A program made the position numbers and the translations under genes. This document shows positions 13,687 to 27,400 of a stretch of DNA of 64,000 nucleotides, piece by piece. How positions within the stretch are numbered: the first letter of the stretch is position 1; each line of letters starts with the position of its first letter. Under the pieces are notes generated by a model. It ran no database searches, was not told the DNA's origin, and was given only the letters and a program-made list of their open reading frames with translations. The DNA is from Escarpia spicata (lineage: Eukaryota; Annelida; Polychaeta; Sabellida; Siboglinidae), in contig OZ023210.1 in the NCBI GenBank assembly GCA_963995525.1, forward strand, positions 27,801,439-27,865,438. Reading direction: 5' to 3'.

Positions 13687-14296
13687 GGGGCTGTGTCCAT
13701 TATCAGTAATTATTAGTCATAACCATAGTCATGAAGCCTTTAGATTAATACAAAACGTGTCGACTAGGAATCTGCACAATAATATTATTAAATAATGTTT
13801 TGGTATATACGGTAATTCAACCAACTTAAGTTATATTTTGTCAATTTGCACATGATTGTAATGTTTTTAAAACTGTTAATTTTCTAAATTAATGACAATG
13901 AGGCATGTTTGTGCAGACCATTATCTAAGCTATATTGTATAATTGAGGATTCTCACATGTAGAAAGAGATGCCAGATCCTGTCTTCTGTCGGTTGGTACA
14001 GTTGTACCATAACCATATTTGCTGTTTCACAATAACTATTGTAACCAGCAAGCCTACAAATGTTGTCGAGAGTTAAAAACAGAAAAACGTTGCTCACGCC
14101 AGTGTGAGCCACTCAAATGTTCACTGTTTAGGATCATCTAACTGGGATATTGACCTCAGGTTAAACTCATTTCCAGGTCACAACCAAATGACTAAGCAGG
14201 AGACTACAGCCTACCCCATTAATTAATCATCAGTCACTTTGTCAAGGAAGCATTAATTATTCAACCAATAAGCAGTCTTGTTACACATTGGCTATG
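13687..14296. other. Intergenic, no gene recognised
   Basis: This would hold the intron or upstream exon of the THAP gene if that gene was ever complete, but no first-half THAP sequence is visible. Confidence 0.3.
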
Positions 14297-15509
14297 CCTA
14301 ATGCTAGGCACACACCAGCCGATTTTCGGCACACACCAACCGACTAGTCGGCGTAAAAACCGTCGGCCGACGGCAGTCGGTTGGTGTGTGCCAAATTTAA
14401 GGCCGACGGTTGGCCTTATAGCGCCGATTCAAATGTTGAATCGGCGGTCGGCGTTAATCGGTAGTTGGCGTTAGATATGGAGGTATCCGGTGACAAGTCG
14501 GTGCATATCCGATGACGAGTCGGCTGGTGTGTGCAGGTTTTTTTCATAACACGACGGTCGGCGGTAACTTGGCCAATAAGAAATCATAACGCGATCATGT
14601 GATAGGCCTCGATATATTATAAGGCTAGGCCCGGCGTCTTTTTTGAGTTTTCAAACCAATTCGGGCCACAAGGTTTCATTTTTTACTTTCATATTTTACT
14701 CACCTGGGCTGGCGGGTAACCAAGGTTTCAGAAAGTGGTACATAACTTTTTATCCTATGGTCATTGACTATCATCGTTTTTTATCACTTGTTCTTAAAAT
14801 AGGCGCGACAAATAAACCTAATTTGCACCTGACTTTATTTCCCGCTTCCAACAGGAATCGCCATTTTGTCTTGTGAAAAACGCTACTTCTGGTGGCGCCG
14901 CTACCGGGCGCATATAATATATTAAGCCTTAAAAATCCGCAAAGCGGCGCTAGCTGTGGGAAACGTTTTTGAAGAATTCGTTGGGTACGACTGATTACAC
15001 TTCAACATAACTGTTAACTGAAATGGCTAAATATAACGTTCTGCGTAGTGATATAAAACATAGCTCGACGCTATGCGTTCCTTTGCTGGAGGATATGATC
15101 AAGCCATTTTCCCATTGTATTATTGGCAATTTTTGTACGAATCGTGTTCGTTTTGGCGCAATTCTTCTACTAAATTAATGTAGGCCCCTTGCTCCTCTCG
15201 CGCCGCTATGTGTGGATGCATCCACGCATTCCTTGTTTTTGTTCGTAGTCGACGACAGCTACAGCCAACACTAACATTATCAAATCTTTATCGGACAACG
15301 GCGCCATCTCGAGTAAACACCAAAGGGGTAAACACGCGTATTTATTGTGGATTCGGCGCGATCGAGTCGGTTGGTGTGTGCGGGCTGGTGTGTGCGGGCA
15401 GAAGTCGGCGCTAGTCGGCGGAACTAATTGGCGTTTAGCACCGACTGCTTTTTGCGCCGACTGGCAACTCAAGTCGGCCTTAGTCGGTTGGTGTGTGCCT
15501 AGCATTAGG
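14297..15509. mobile_element. PIF/Harbinger-type DNA transposon relic
   Basis: The ends are perfect 20-bp inverted repeats: cctaatgctaggcacacacc at 14297-14316 and its complement at 15490-15509. They are flanked by the trinucleotide atg on both sides, a possible 3-bp target duplication, as is usual for this superfamily. Several copies of a subterminal motif like gtcggttggtgtgtgc lie near both ends (about 14375, 14520, 15365, 15384 and 15484). Inside, on the minus strand, are remnants of a Harbinger-type nuclease N terminus. The 1.2 kb length means most of the transposase and the Myb-like partner gene are missing. Confidence 0.75.
15120..15315 (-). pseudogene. Harbinger transposase N-terminal remnant
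   Basis: Minus-strand frames give APLSDKDLIMLVLAVAVV, then after a frame change WMHPHIAAREEQGAYINLVE followed by ELRQNEHDSYKN. The W-x-HP...RE..GAY..LV.EL pattern is the conserved N-terminal block of PIF/Harbinger nucleases. The DDE catalytic core is absent. Confidence 0.7.
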
Positions 15510-17292
15510 ATGGCAGACAATCTCAACTGTCCGCTGCATGATAAAACACTAGTGCATATAATTTTCCATAATGGAAAGGCATCAAGGAAATGTGTTATAC
15601 TATCAAACATTTGATAGCATTGCTAAAGACCATCGTTGCACCAGTGGATCTTTGTAATACAGCTGTGCCTTGGGGGGAATCTGGACAATGTTCACATTGT
15701 TGCACAGCACACCACCATGTTATTTACATTAGCATAGGTAATACTGATATCATGATAGACATGGTATCAGTGTTCAGATGCACATTTATCATAGTATAAT
15801 GTGCCTGATCATGGCAATACGGGCCTTAGCATTGAGCGTAAACCAAGAAAGGCTTTTGATGTGCTGAGCACAGCCAATTAAAGTGTCAAGCTCCGAGCTG
15901 AAAATAGGTCGGTGATGTCTCATATTTTGGATTAATAGCAAACTGCAGTGTGATACCATGATTAAATCTTCATTTAACTTTGCACTGTTGACTTCTTGTG
16001 AAGCGACCAACAGGCACCTCTGTATCAACATATATCTTAATGTCAAAACCTGTTATATATTTTAAATTGTGCCACATTTTGTTGTAGCTGAAATCCATTT
16101 TGATTGCTGTTGGAAATCAGGATTGCACTCTAGCCTGTTTTGACCGCTTAGTGGTTAAAACCAGATTAAAACTGGTCAAAACCCGACCAAAACCTATTAA
16201 TACTATTGAAAAGCCTAATACTAACCCAACATACACCAAACTTCTCCTAGCTTATATTTAGCTCATATACTAATTTTACGCAGACATAATGTAAATATCT
16301 ACTTTCTTAAAACAAGCATAGCTGGAGATTATGAAACATTAATGTTGAATTGTCATGCAATTACTCTAAAGCAGTCCTTGTTCTTACACAACTGAAACTG
16401 AACTGACACACATGCTTAATAAATAAAAGCATGTGTATAACACTTATTTTTCGCAGTGTCATGCTAATGAAAATGATTGGATTTTGGATCTGAATATATA
16501 AAAGCTTTTGTTGTGCTAATATAACACACAATTTGGGAAACGTAACACATTATGTGCACATTACCTGGCGATTGTATTGGTGTTAACCTCTTGGTGTGGT
16601 GAAAGTGTCAACATGATTTAAATTTTAAAATTTGTTATGCAATATTGTATGATTTTAACAATGAGTACACTTACGTCAAATAAAATATCAACTACATCGC
16701 TCTAATATGTCACTGAGAATACTGTCCCAAAAACTAAAACTAGTTAATCAAAAATTATATAGTAAGGGTAAACATTCCATGTATCTGTAATCATCAATCA
16801 TATCCAGGCTATCTTTTGAAAACACAAATTAAATTGGTTAATCTAAAGAATAAAACAGGACCAACAACAGAGCAGGGACCATGTAATACTTTTTAGTTTT
16901 TATGCTTTACATTGATTACCACTCTGGCTTGTTTACACGTATTGTTGAAAATTACGGTCTACTTTTTGCATGAGCTTGATTTGAATACAATGAGCAATAA
17001 TACCTCAAGATATCTTGTTTCTTATTCATATTGAACATATATTGTGACACTTGGCATTGTTTTTTACTTTGTATAGTGATTAACAATTAATTACATAACT
17101 ATTGCACATAATTATCACAAAATTAGGTATTGACCACTTTTGAGGGAAAATTAGCCCAGTTTTAACCATGAATTTAAAACCGGGAGGCTAAAACCGTTCA
17201 ACTCTGTCGGAAATAAACAACTGATCGATTGACTGTATCATAACCACCAGTACTCTGGCACACAAACCATGAATTTAAAACTGAATTCCAGT

Positions 17293-17378
17293 CAGCAACT
17301 AAGGCATAAAATACAATCAAACATATCACTCCAGCAGTTAACTAAGGCATAAAATACAATCAAACATATCACTCCACC
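17293..17378. repeat. Two-copy tandem duplication, about 43 bp unit
   Basis: The segment containing aactaaggcataaaatacaa and tcaaacatatcactcca occurs twice in direct succession with almost no differences. Confidence 0.85.
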
Positions 17379-20300
17379 AGATCAGTTAACTGCTGGAGAG
17401 ATGCTAATTCATCAAGCTCAAGATTGCAAAAACAGGTTGAACGATAGCAATGCAATCCAACTGAATTTTAATCATGTTCTACCAAGCTTATTGCCTTTAT
17501 CGGTCTAAAACTCCTTAGTCACATTTCAACTTACAATTATGACAGACAAGCCCAGATGAATTTGTAATGATCGCAAAACTATGTTTTTTGTTCATATTTC
17601 AATGAAACAATGACTGAGCAATGCTATGTATATCAGCTATGCTATATCTGACATTTAAATACCAAGTGCAAAATGTACATTTTGTGTGATCAAATTGTGT
17701 AACCCGTTGCCTCCCATTCATGGTCTGGTTGTATGTGAGGGCCTAGGCACTATTCACGGTTTGCTGGCTAAGTGATAGTTTTAAAATAAAATGTGCCTTT
17801 TGGAAAAAGAAATTTGTCATTTTGGCACATAAAATGTGTTGATTACAATATAACTTGCCTTCTTAAAAAATTACAGATTTATGAAACGGAAGATCAGTAG
17901 TCCCAAAATTGGCAGTAATAATTTCAAGTTATAATACACAAATATTATGTTATGTAAAAAATGTTTGACCAGGAATTTTTTTGACAAGTAACAGTCTATT
18001 AATAGTATTTAATTTGTCTTTTTGTAAAGTTCTTGCATTGGTCACAAAAGGAGCAGCCATTCATGTCATGGTAATATATAGGTTGTACTAACGGAAAGAA
18101 AAGGCACCATTCCTGAATCTAGTCAAAGAACTATGTAATCAGAAAGAAATTGTCTGCAGACTAGTGCTGGTTTGATACCCGATTTCTTTGATATCGATCG
18201 ATACCAGAATTATGTTCGATATTCGATACTTACGTTGTAAGTCTAATTCATATAGGGTATAATTCCTGATAGAAGCATATCATCCAATAGAAGCACACAT
18301 CCTTTTCCATTATGGAAACATGCTTGAAAACATAGATGTTTCATGAATGAATGTTAATGTCATAGATGGCAAATTTTGGCAATATTGCTGCTGCCGTCAC
18401 CTTGCAGAAACTTGTTTGGTCATTCATAATGCGTGTGTGTATAGCTGCAAGATGTTGCGTTCTTGTCATGTGTCGATATTGTGTAAATACGCTGAATATG
18501 CGCGTTGTTGATACGTGTTGCCTGATGCCACTTTTGAGATAATAATAGACGTGCACCCAAGCCTTCGCTACCAAGCACCGAGCATCTATGGGGAACGATG
18601 CGGTACATCTATTCATTTTTTAACTTGACCATCGACATTTACATACTGACTGATCAGTATTCATGCAAAAACAATTATTCTGCAGTTACTGTTTATTTCA
18701 ATAAACAAATTATATTTGTAATTGTTTAATTATAATTACTTACTATAGTAAATGCTGTTATAACAATGTCTAGGCAATTGTAATAAAATACTTAGTAATC
18801 AAATACTGAAATTAAATTAATAATTGTACGACACCCTAACACTGTTTACAAATAGCAGTTTACATGACTGTTAGGAAAATATTATAAAATACAGTTTGGG
18901 ATGTTAGTATACACATTAGATAAGCCTAGCTGTTCCAATCATCACAATGAATAATTTATTACATTAAAAAGACAAATCAGAATATATATACATTAAACAA
19001 ATGTTTGTACAAATAAATTGATTGCATGTTTCTAAATCGAGCTACTTTTTAACAGAAACAATGCCAATATTATAACTACCACACGCACACACACTCATGT
19101 GACCGTATATATTAACGATATATTATATTTATATCGCACGTGAACATGTATACAGTAATGACAGCGCCACTGTACAGAATTTCTGTGAAGCTCGACACAA
19201 TATCAACTTTATGGTGTTATATCCACGGAGCAACGGATAGTCGCCCCCGTAGAAGTTGAGTTTTACTTGAGTGTGTTTTGCTAAATTTGATCGTTGTATG
19301 AATATAAAATAATTTGTTTGTAACGTAATGTGTGTATACTGGACCACTCGATTTCTGCCTTATGCAAGCATAATATGCAGTTTTCACCAACAATTTTTGA
19401 AATTGTTCAGCAACATATCAATATTATTAATCAGAACAACTTATTTCATCAATGGCATGCAAGTGAAGCGTCAAATAAGCTGTTTTTAGTTAAATACTTC
19501 CAATATTCGTAAGACGATAATCACTTCAAGCGCCAAACGTAAGCACTCGGTTTCTGCCTCATCGTGTTCAAAATCATCACCGTGCGACAAATCGCAATGT
19601 ATTCACTGTATAAACTTCACGGGCTGTTCGTTAACTTTCCTGTGGTGATTAGGGTGAATAGTTGCTTACAATTTCGTCCGATAAATTTTAATATTACGTA
19701 TTTACGGTTGTTTACATCACAGTCACAAATATGGTGCACTGTACTGTAGTCACGTGGTCTGCGCCCGCTATCAAAATATATGTAAAAAACCTGTTTGCCG
19801 CGTTTTAATTTGAAACAAATAACCTGTCTTTGTTGCAAGTTTGTAGACGTCCTTTGCTCATTGTGTCCGATATATCTGACTAACCTAAAGTCAAGATGTA
19901 TTTAATGTTAGATCCAGGATTCTAGCTATATAATTGTAATGAGGCAGAAACTCAGATAGGGCAGAAACCGAGTAGGTGATTATTCAGATTATATTATATG
20001 TAAGATATGTGAGAAGTTTGGCGGCTGTAGCCTGTACTGTAGGTGGTCGTTTTCATGGTTAGGTCAGAAAGTAAAAGATCGCCTTTCACGTTAACACACC
20101 ATGTTAGAAACTTGGGGTCCGAAACTTGTTCGACCCAAAAATTATCCGATATCTTGTTCGTGGTACATCCGTCAACTGGTTCCAGGACCAAGACCAAGGG
20201 CAAGGCTACGCCAGAAGCCAAAGCCTAATCACGGACAGCGACAGTTCCAGACGGACAGACACTACAGACTCTCTGTTTGATAAAGCTGCGTCTGCAGGCT

Positions 20301-20759
20301 TTGTTAAACATTAAAATCACGGATACTGAAATGTCCTATGCACATCAGTGATATAATCTTACCTATATTCGATCATAATATCCACGGAGGAGGACACAAT
20401 ACGACAACTATCACGCCGTTCCACAACAACTTGCCGAAGCTAATCTCGTCTCGCGTAATTCTCGTTCAAATCGCGAAGACGGTACTCGCTCATGTATGGA
20501 GCGCTGACACTGTCATTAATTTCATTAACGCAGACTCGGTTACAGAACAGGTCTGGATAAACACATATATACCATGATGTAGGCCTACACGTCTAAGACG
20601 AAATTGGATGGTTGATTTTCTATTAAAAATTATGTTCATTTGTCCTCATGTGAATGTTTGTAGTAAACTGTAACAAAGTACAATGATTTTGCAAGTAGGC
20701 AGATCGACTTACCCATTTTATATTTCGTGTCGATCTGCATGAAAGTGAATATTATAATT

Positions 20760-20826
20760 GTATGTACATTATATACACGCGCACGTACGCATGCACACAC
20801 ACACATACACATACACACACACACAC
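20760..20826. repeat. CA-rich microsatellite
   Basis: An interrupted CA/TACACA run preceded by an alternating purine-pyrimidine stretch (acgcgcacgtacgcatgcac). Confidence 0.85.
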
Positions 20827-21054
20827 GATAAAAACATGATAATTATTATATGTGTATGGTTTAAATAAATGTTGCATATAAATCGTGCCTACAAATCAAT
20901 AATTTTATCATAAATACAATAAATTTACATTTTAGTATTAGTTCAGGAAAGATACGATTTTACCTAAAATTAATTGCAACAAAAGATATTTTTGCTGTTT
21001 CTTACCCAGAATCGTGTCGTTAACCATCAAAAAGTCCTAAAGAAATCCTAGCCC

Positions 21055-21124
21055 GGTGTACTGGTCTGGTTGGAGGTTCCGGTCTGAGAGTAAGTTCCGG
21101 TTCCGTTTTGCGTATTGCGCATGC
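21055..21124 (+). repeat. Left terminal inverted repeat of Ginger-like element
   Basis: It starts ggtgtactggtctggttgg and ends gcgcatgc, and is identical to the complement of 28957-29026. Two copies of gagcaacgtgacctcaggtg lie just inside (about 21160-21275), as a subterminal repeat. Confidence 0.9.
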
Positions 21125-21444
21125 TCGCGCAAGCGCAGTACATCAAAATCGACCACCTGTGAGCAACGTGACCTCAGGTGACCGATCAACTTTAACCCCG
21201 TGCCAGAAGTATGCGGCGACTGAGTTACATCGCTGTGAGCAACGTGACCTCAGGTGACCGATCAACTTTGACCCTTGCTCGACGCACTCGGTGACCGAGA
21301 TATACAATTAATAATTTTTCGTTTGCTGTAGCGACCGTTACTCCACCGACCTATTTGCCCCCTACGTTGCTGAACACGATCGTACATCTGCGTGTGACCA
21401 TTAGTTAGCTAGTTCACATATCTTTTGTTGAGAAAATACCTGTG

Positions 21445-24400
21445 ATGCAGCGGGAGAAAATAGGAGATGAGTACCGACGGTACATGTCTTGCATAAGGCA
21501 TTATCTAGTCACAAAAAAACACTTGGTGTGTGAAAAGCGAATGCGCAATGCTGTCTTAAAAGCTACGCAGCATGGCAAATACCAAGTAGACGGTGAGTAG
21601 ACAGTCCAGCCCCAGGGCCAGGGTAATAGTCTGTAGCCTAGCGTATAGTATACTATGCCATAAGCGAGTCTATTAATATGGGTCTCTTAAATTATATAGG
21701 TGTCAGAATAGGGGCCTATGTTTTTGACAGAAGTATAATTATGAAACGATAGCTGGACGCAATGACGTGGCTATTAACACAGCTGCTCTGGTCTGGACTG
21801 CAGGCCCACCGTTTAATACCTAGAATGGTTATTATTCTTATCTTTCTGTGGGTTGTACCTCTTGATTTCCTGAACCATAAATAAATATTCCTTTGACAAA
21901 ACAGACACCCATGACAGTCATTACAGGTTGGTGGTTATTTTTTGGCAAATATTAATAACAATTGCACTCAACCTAAGATGTCAAATGGCTTCAGTCTTAT
22001 ATGATCAAATTAATGTACTGCTAGTTTGTCACTACTTTGTGTCACATAAAATTTACATTCCATGCCCGTGGTAGTCAAACCTTAATACACTGGCCCCCAC
22101 GATAAGTGCTACTTGAAATTAGTTAATTGTGAATTCTATTTTGTGAATATTCTTTCAGCTGAAATTATTAACGCTATTAAACAATCGTTTTTACCTAAAA
22201 ATGTATAGGCCTAGCCTAGGTGCCTACCACTAAAATGTACACCAACCTAAATACCAATGTATTTGACCATATATAGTGCAATTAATGAATGAAATAGATT
22301 AATAAATCATGGACAATCACTCGCTATTAGTATTGCATTTAGCACAGGTACTTACATTGTTATTGTCACACTGTAGTGTATTTGTGTATGAATAAAGTGA
22401 TATTTCCTTTCTCAGAAGTAGACACAGTGACACTAAGCTTATTGACAGTGTGTGGGAATACTGTTACATGACAGTAAGGAATTTACTAATTAATTGTATC
22501 ATACTGACTTGGTACACTTTGTAGTGCTACATTGTTTCAAGTGAATTATGACATTCTCTGCATAGTTTGCTCAGGCCCTTATCACTAGAATTTAGACCCC
22601 TACTGCCTTAGGTTATGGCAGTGCAGCATCTGGTAACTTGTGTTGGTAATTTCATCCATCATTTATGTAGTAAGCTTTACTGATAAATTGTAACAAGTGA
22701 ACAATGCTATTTTGCAGCATCTGCAAATTTTGTAAATGGCCTTTATTAAGTTGTCTGTTTTTAATTGAAACTTGAAACAGTGGTTTCCTTTTTAACATTG
22801 TTTATTTTAAATTAAGAGTACACCTGTAGATGCTAATGTCTCGGTATCTGTTGGTGGTTCAAATCCACCAGGTAAATGCACAAACCTTTGTGCACAATTA
22901 TCCCTGGCATGGGCTTATTGACCGATACATTGCATCTACGAGTATGATTATGTTGATATTTAATTAAAATGACTTTCAATGATGCAACAGTTGAAGCATC
23001 AGATATAGTCTATTGAAAAAAGATCCAAACAACTGATTTACCCCATACCTTCATTGTCCACCTAACAAGATTGCCACACAGATAATTAACTCTAGATGGC
23101 AGGTGGACAAGGAAGCCTTTTTGGCTTATTCAGAGCCCAATCATTTTTATCCAACCCTTCTGCATCCCGCCCTTCTGAGGTGTATCGATTGTATGTTTAC
23201 ACATATTCACGCAGCCAACACCCACACAATCAGCAAATAATATGTTCTATTCATTTACAGTCCTTTGTGAAAATCATAACTTTCTTATACCTAATCTACA
23301 CTCCTCCTTTACTAATATAACTTCGTGTCCTCTAGTACTTCTATCCTTCCTGAGAAAAAAGTATTTCTATCAATATTTTTATAACCATTCAATATTTTAA
23401 ACACTTCTATCTCATCTCCTCTCAATCTCCTGGACTCTAGTTAGTAAACCATCTTCTTTTAGCTGTATTTCATAACTAAGATCCCTCAGTTTTGGTATCA
23501 GCATTTTAGTCGCTCTCCTCTGTACTCTTTGTAGCATATCTATGTCCTTCTTGCGAAATGGCCTCCACGTTTGTATACAATATTCTAATTGAGGCCTAAC
23601 TACTGTTTTGCACAATTTATCTTTTTTTTTCCTTATACACTATATTTCACCTAATTAATCCAAGAATTTTATTTCCCTATGTAGCTGCAAATCCGCACTA
23701 CTTAGAAACTTTCATCTCAGCACTAGTGGTTAACCCAAAGTCCTTTTCTTTTACAGTTGTATTTAATACAGTACCCCCCATTGTATATTGTACATCTTCG
23801 TTCCCAAGTCCTGTGTGGAGGCATATACATTTCCAAAAATTGAACCACATTTGCCCCTTTTCAGACCATTTGATCAACCTGTCAAGATCATCTTGTAAAT
23901 GTTGTCTGTCTACATAACGTTTAATCCTTCTGAACACTTTTGTATCATCCAAAAATGTCAACACCTTTCTTGTTGTATCATCGTCCAAATCGTTGATATA
24001 TATTAAGAATAATATAGGTCCCAGTACTGATTCCAGTGGTACCCCACTCAAAACTGATTTCCAGTTTGAATCCTCCCCATCAACTACTATCAGTTAGCTT
24101 CTGTCCTTTGTCTTCTGTCAATCAGCCATTTTTTTATCCAGTTAATTATACCATTTCTTATGCCATGGACCTATAGTTTAAGTAGTAATCTTTGATGTGG
24201 CACTTTGTCAAAAGCTTTCTGAAAATCTAAATACATGATATGTACTGGTGATGTCTCCCATATATAAATATATACAGTATCTTGAAACAACCCTATTGTG
24301 GGGGTCGTATATTAATTCCTAAGCGTTTGGTGCTCCAGGTTCAAGCTGTAAGATGAAAACTACCCACATGCATAATATGCAAGCTTGATTCTAAGTCAAT

Positions 24401-27400
24401 GTTATGCCTCAGGTGGTTTTCACAGGCCTGTTGTCATTAGATGTAAATTCTAAGTGCACACTAGTAGCAGCCAGTGACCCAACTGACATGAAAGCAATTA
24501 GTTAGGTTCAGGCAATTGTTTGCACAATCTGAAATTAAGCCAGGGACAGTCAGTGACTGAGCTGGGTGAACTGTGAATGTCCAGTGGGTGATAAGGCACT
24601 TCAGGGCTGGGTTAAAAATGTTAAAATGAACACAATCCAGCTATACAGTATTTAACTTAAATTCTAATATTGTACTTTCAAGTTTTTGATAAGTTTGTAC
24701 AATGTCATTGTGCTTTATTAGCTTGCTTGGCCTGTTACAGACAGTTACCAGTTAGCCTCTTAATTGAAGTTAGTTTAAATTGAATGTTAATTAAATGATA
24801 GTTATTTGTTAATTTTAATTTATTGAAAAAAAATTGGGAGGTTAATTTAATTTAATTGACCTGATAAACGTATGATATTAATTAATTTAACTGCAAAATA
24901 TCTGAGTTGATGTATTTTAAATAATTTTCAAAGTTAGTTTCCCATGCCTGCTCTCAATATTCTTTGATGTTTCCTACACTAAATAAGTTTAGGTATGCAA
25001 GCATGCCAAGTTGTTTTATGTGAAGGAATCTTCATAGTATATTGAGTTACTTTGTTGTAATAAAAGTGACTGATCATAGAACAATATTTTATACTCAGTA
25101 TTTTATTATTGTGTTGTGTTATATTTTATAAATACCATAATGTGGTGTCTTGGCATCAATATTGTTTAACAAATAAGATAATTATACGTTAAAAATGTAA
25201 ATTCTTATATAGCGCAATATCCAGTCCTTAGGACTGCTCGATGCGTTTTACACTTTACTCCCTGGCAGACCTGTTCAATTGAACACCATCTCGACTTCTC
25301 TTGGAAGTATTCAGCCACGCTGTGATTAATGCGTGAAGACTATTCGTACACAAATATCCACCACTGTCTATAGCCAAGTACTCAGTCATACAGCTGAGTG
25401 AACTATAGCAATGCAGAGTAAATGAACTACCCCAAAATTCGACACCGCCGCACAGAATTCGAACCTGCTTCCTCCCAGTCGAGAGTCCGGAGCTCTTACT
25501 CTTGTGCTACTGCGCTCCACATACATTATATTATTATTTTTTATGAACAATGAGTAGCATAGCTAGAATAAATGTTATTTACATTTATATATGTGTATTT
25601 TGCTCATAACTGATGCATGGTTACTATCTTGTGACTGTTTTACTAAATTGTTATTTTATCATCTTATGATACATTCACCATAATCAGCATGCATGTTTCA
25701 ATTGCAACTGTGTGATCTACACTGCAGAGAACAGTTCCACCAAGTGTTGTTTAAATGGTTTAATTAGTTCATGAGTTGTAAACCTTTGGAATGTGATTTT
25801 TTATTATTGGAAATAAGTCAAAAAATAGTTAATATATATGATATAATAGGAATTGTGAGGCAATGTTAACATTTGGACACTGTATACCATTATAATAATA
25901 TGTATTATGCAGTGGTAAAAGTTTCAGTTGCCCACTCTACATAATGTACATTTTCCATAATTTTACTGTAACTTTTAACAATTATGAAATTTTTTTGCAA
26001 ATATTTTATATAATATATTTGTGTCATCTTTTTTATTTATGATTATGTTAAATAATTGCAGAAACTGGAGCACTACTGTACATTCCACCAAACACGCACA
26101 TCCGCCAAAAGATCGTCACTGACGAAAAAGAGAAGGAGAAGATCTTGTGGCAGAGCCACTCTGCGCCCCATGCTGGCTACAGTGGCATCAATGCCACTGT
26201 GGACAAGATTACCCAGCGTTTCTATTGGAAAGGGCTGAAGGGTGATGTAAAAGCTTACGTAAGTGATTAACATATAATGTGTATATATATATATATAATA
26301 AATATATATATATATAACATAATATATTATATATATATATATATATATTTGCTGGATACTGTCTGTTATTACAAATGTCAGTATTATGTAAATATGTTTC
26401 TGTACAGGAATTTGTTGTGTCTAACTTTTCATTTTTGAGTGTGAATAGTACACTTTTTGCGGGAATGGCTGTACAATATAATAGTGCCAACTGTTTACGA
26501 AACAGTAACCTACAATGACTTCATATAAATACATACATATTTATATACAATGCCCAATGTTGTTTTAAATAGTTGTATAATACAACAATATTACACCAAC
26601 ATGTGTATGTGCTGTGCTAAATTTCATGCCAGTGTAGTAAATCATGTCATTGTACCGTCCATACTTTATGTTACTTGTTCTTATCTTACTTATATTGCAG
26701 ATTTCGAAATGTGATGCATGTCAGCGATATGAGAAAATTAAAACAGTAGCGCCAATGCTGACACCTATAAAGATTGTGGCGCCCATGCATATGGTGGGAA
26801 TGGACCTCATAGGTAGGCCATGTTATATGAAATTCAGTGACATTATCCTTATTTAATGTAATGTTGAAGATTGTCAGTGTAAAAAGTATTGATATAGTAT
26901 TGATATTTTTGCTGTCAACAACAGGGTAGTTTTGGATATTTTGTGTGTCAATGGGTGGGGGATAATTGTTAGTGTCAACAACAGGGTAATGTTGGATATT
27001 TTTATATATTATTTATATTTTTGTTGTCGAGGGGCAGATGATATTGTGTGATGTTCGCTGTTGAAGAGGGTAATGTTAGACACTTTCCATGGTGCCATTC
27101 AAACATTTTCATGTTCATTCCATTTGTATAGGCTTTCACTCCAACTCCAGAATGGTAATTTTAATTTGAAGCCCCTTGTAAAGGAATCTATGTCATGTTA
27201 TTATCCAAAATTAATTAAGCTTAATTTGTAGGCCCACTCCCTGAGACCAAGAATGGGTATAAATATGTCATGACCCTGACAGACTACTTCACGAAGTACG
27301 TGGAGTTGTACCCCCTAAGACGGAAGACTGGCGAGTGTGAGGTACGAAGCCTGAAAAGCTTCATTTGCAGGCAAGTCATTCCTTGATTGTTAAGCTTTAA

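Larger units (their letters stand above)
15510..21054. other. Intergenic, no gene recognised
   Basis: About 5.5 kb, AT-rich, with short frames only. It holds a two-copy tandem duplication near 17.3 kb and a CA-rich microsatellite near 20.8 kb. The motif tttctgcct recurs at 19350 and 19552 and, inverted, near 19940 and 19960 (ggcagaaac), possibly the edges of an old element. Confidence 0.4.
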
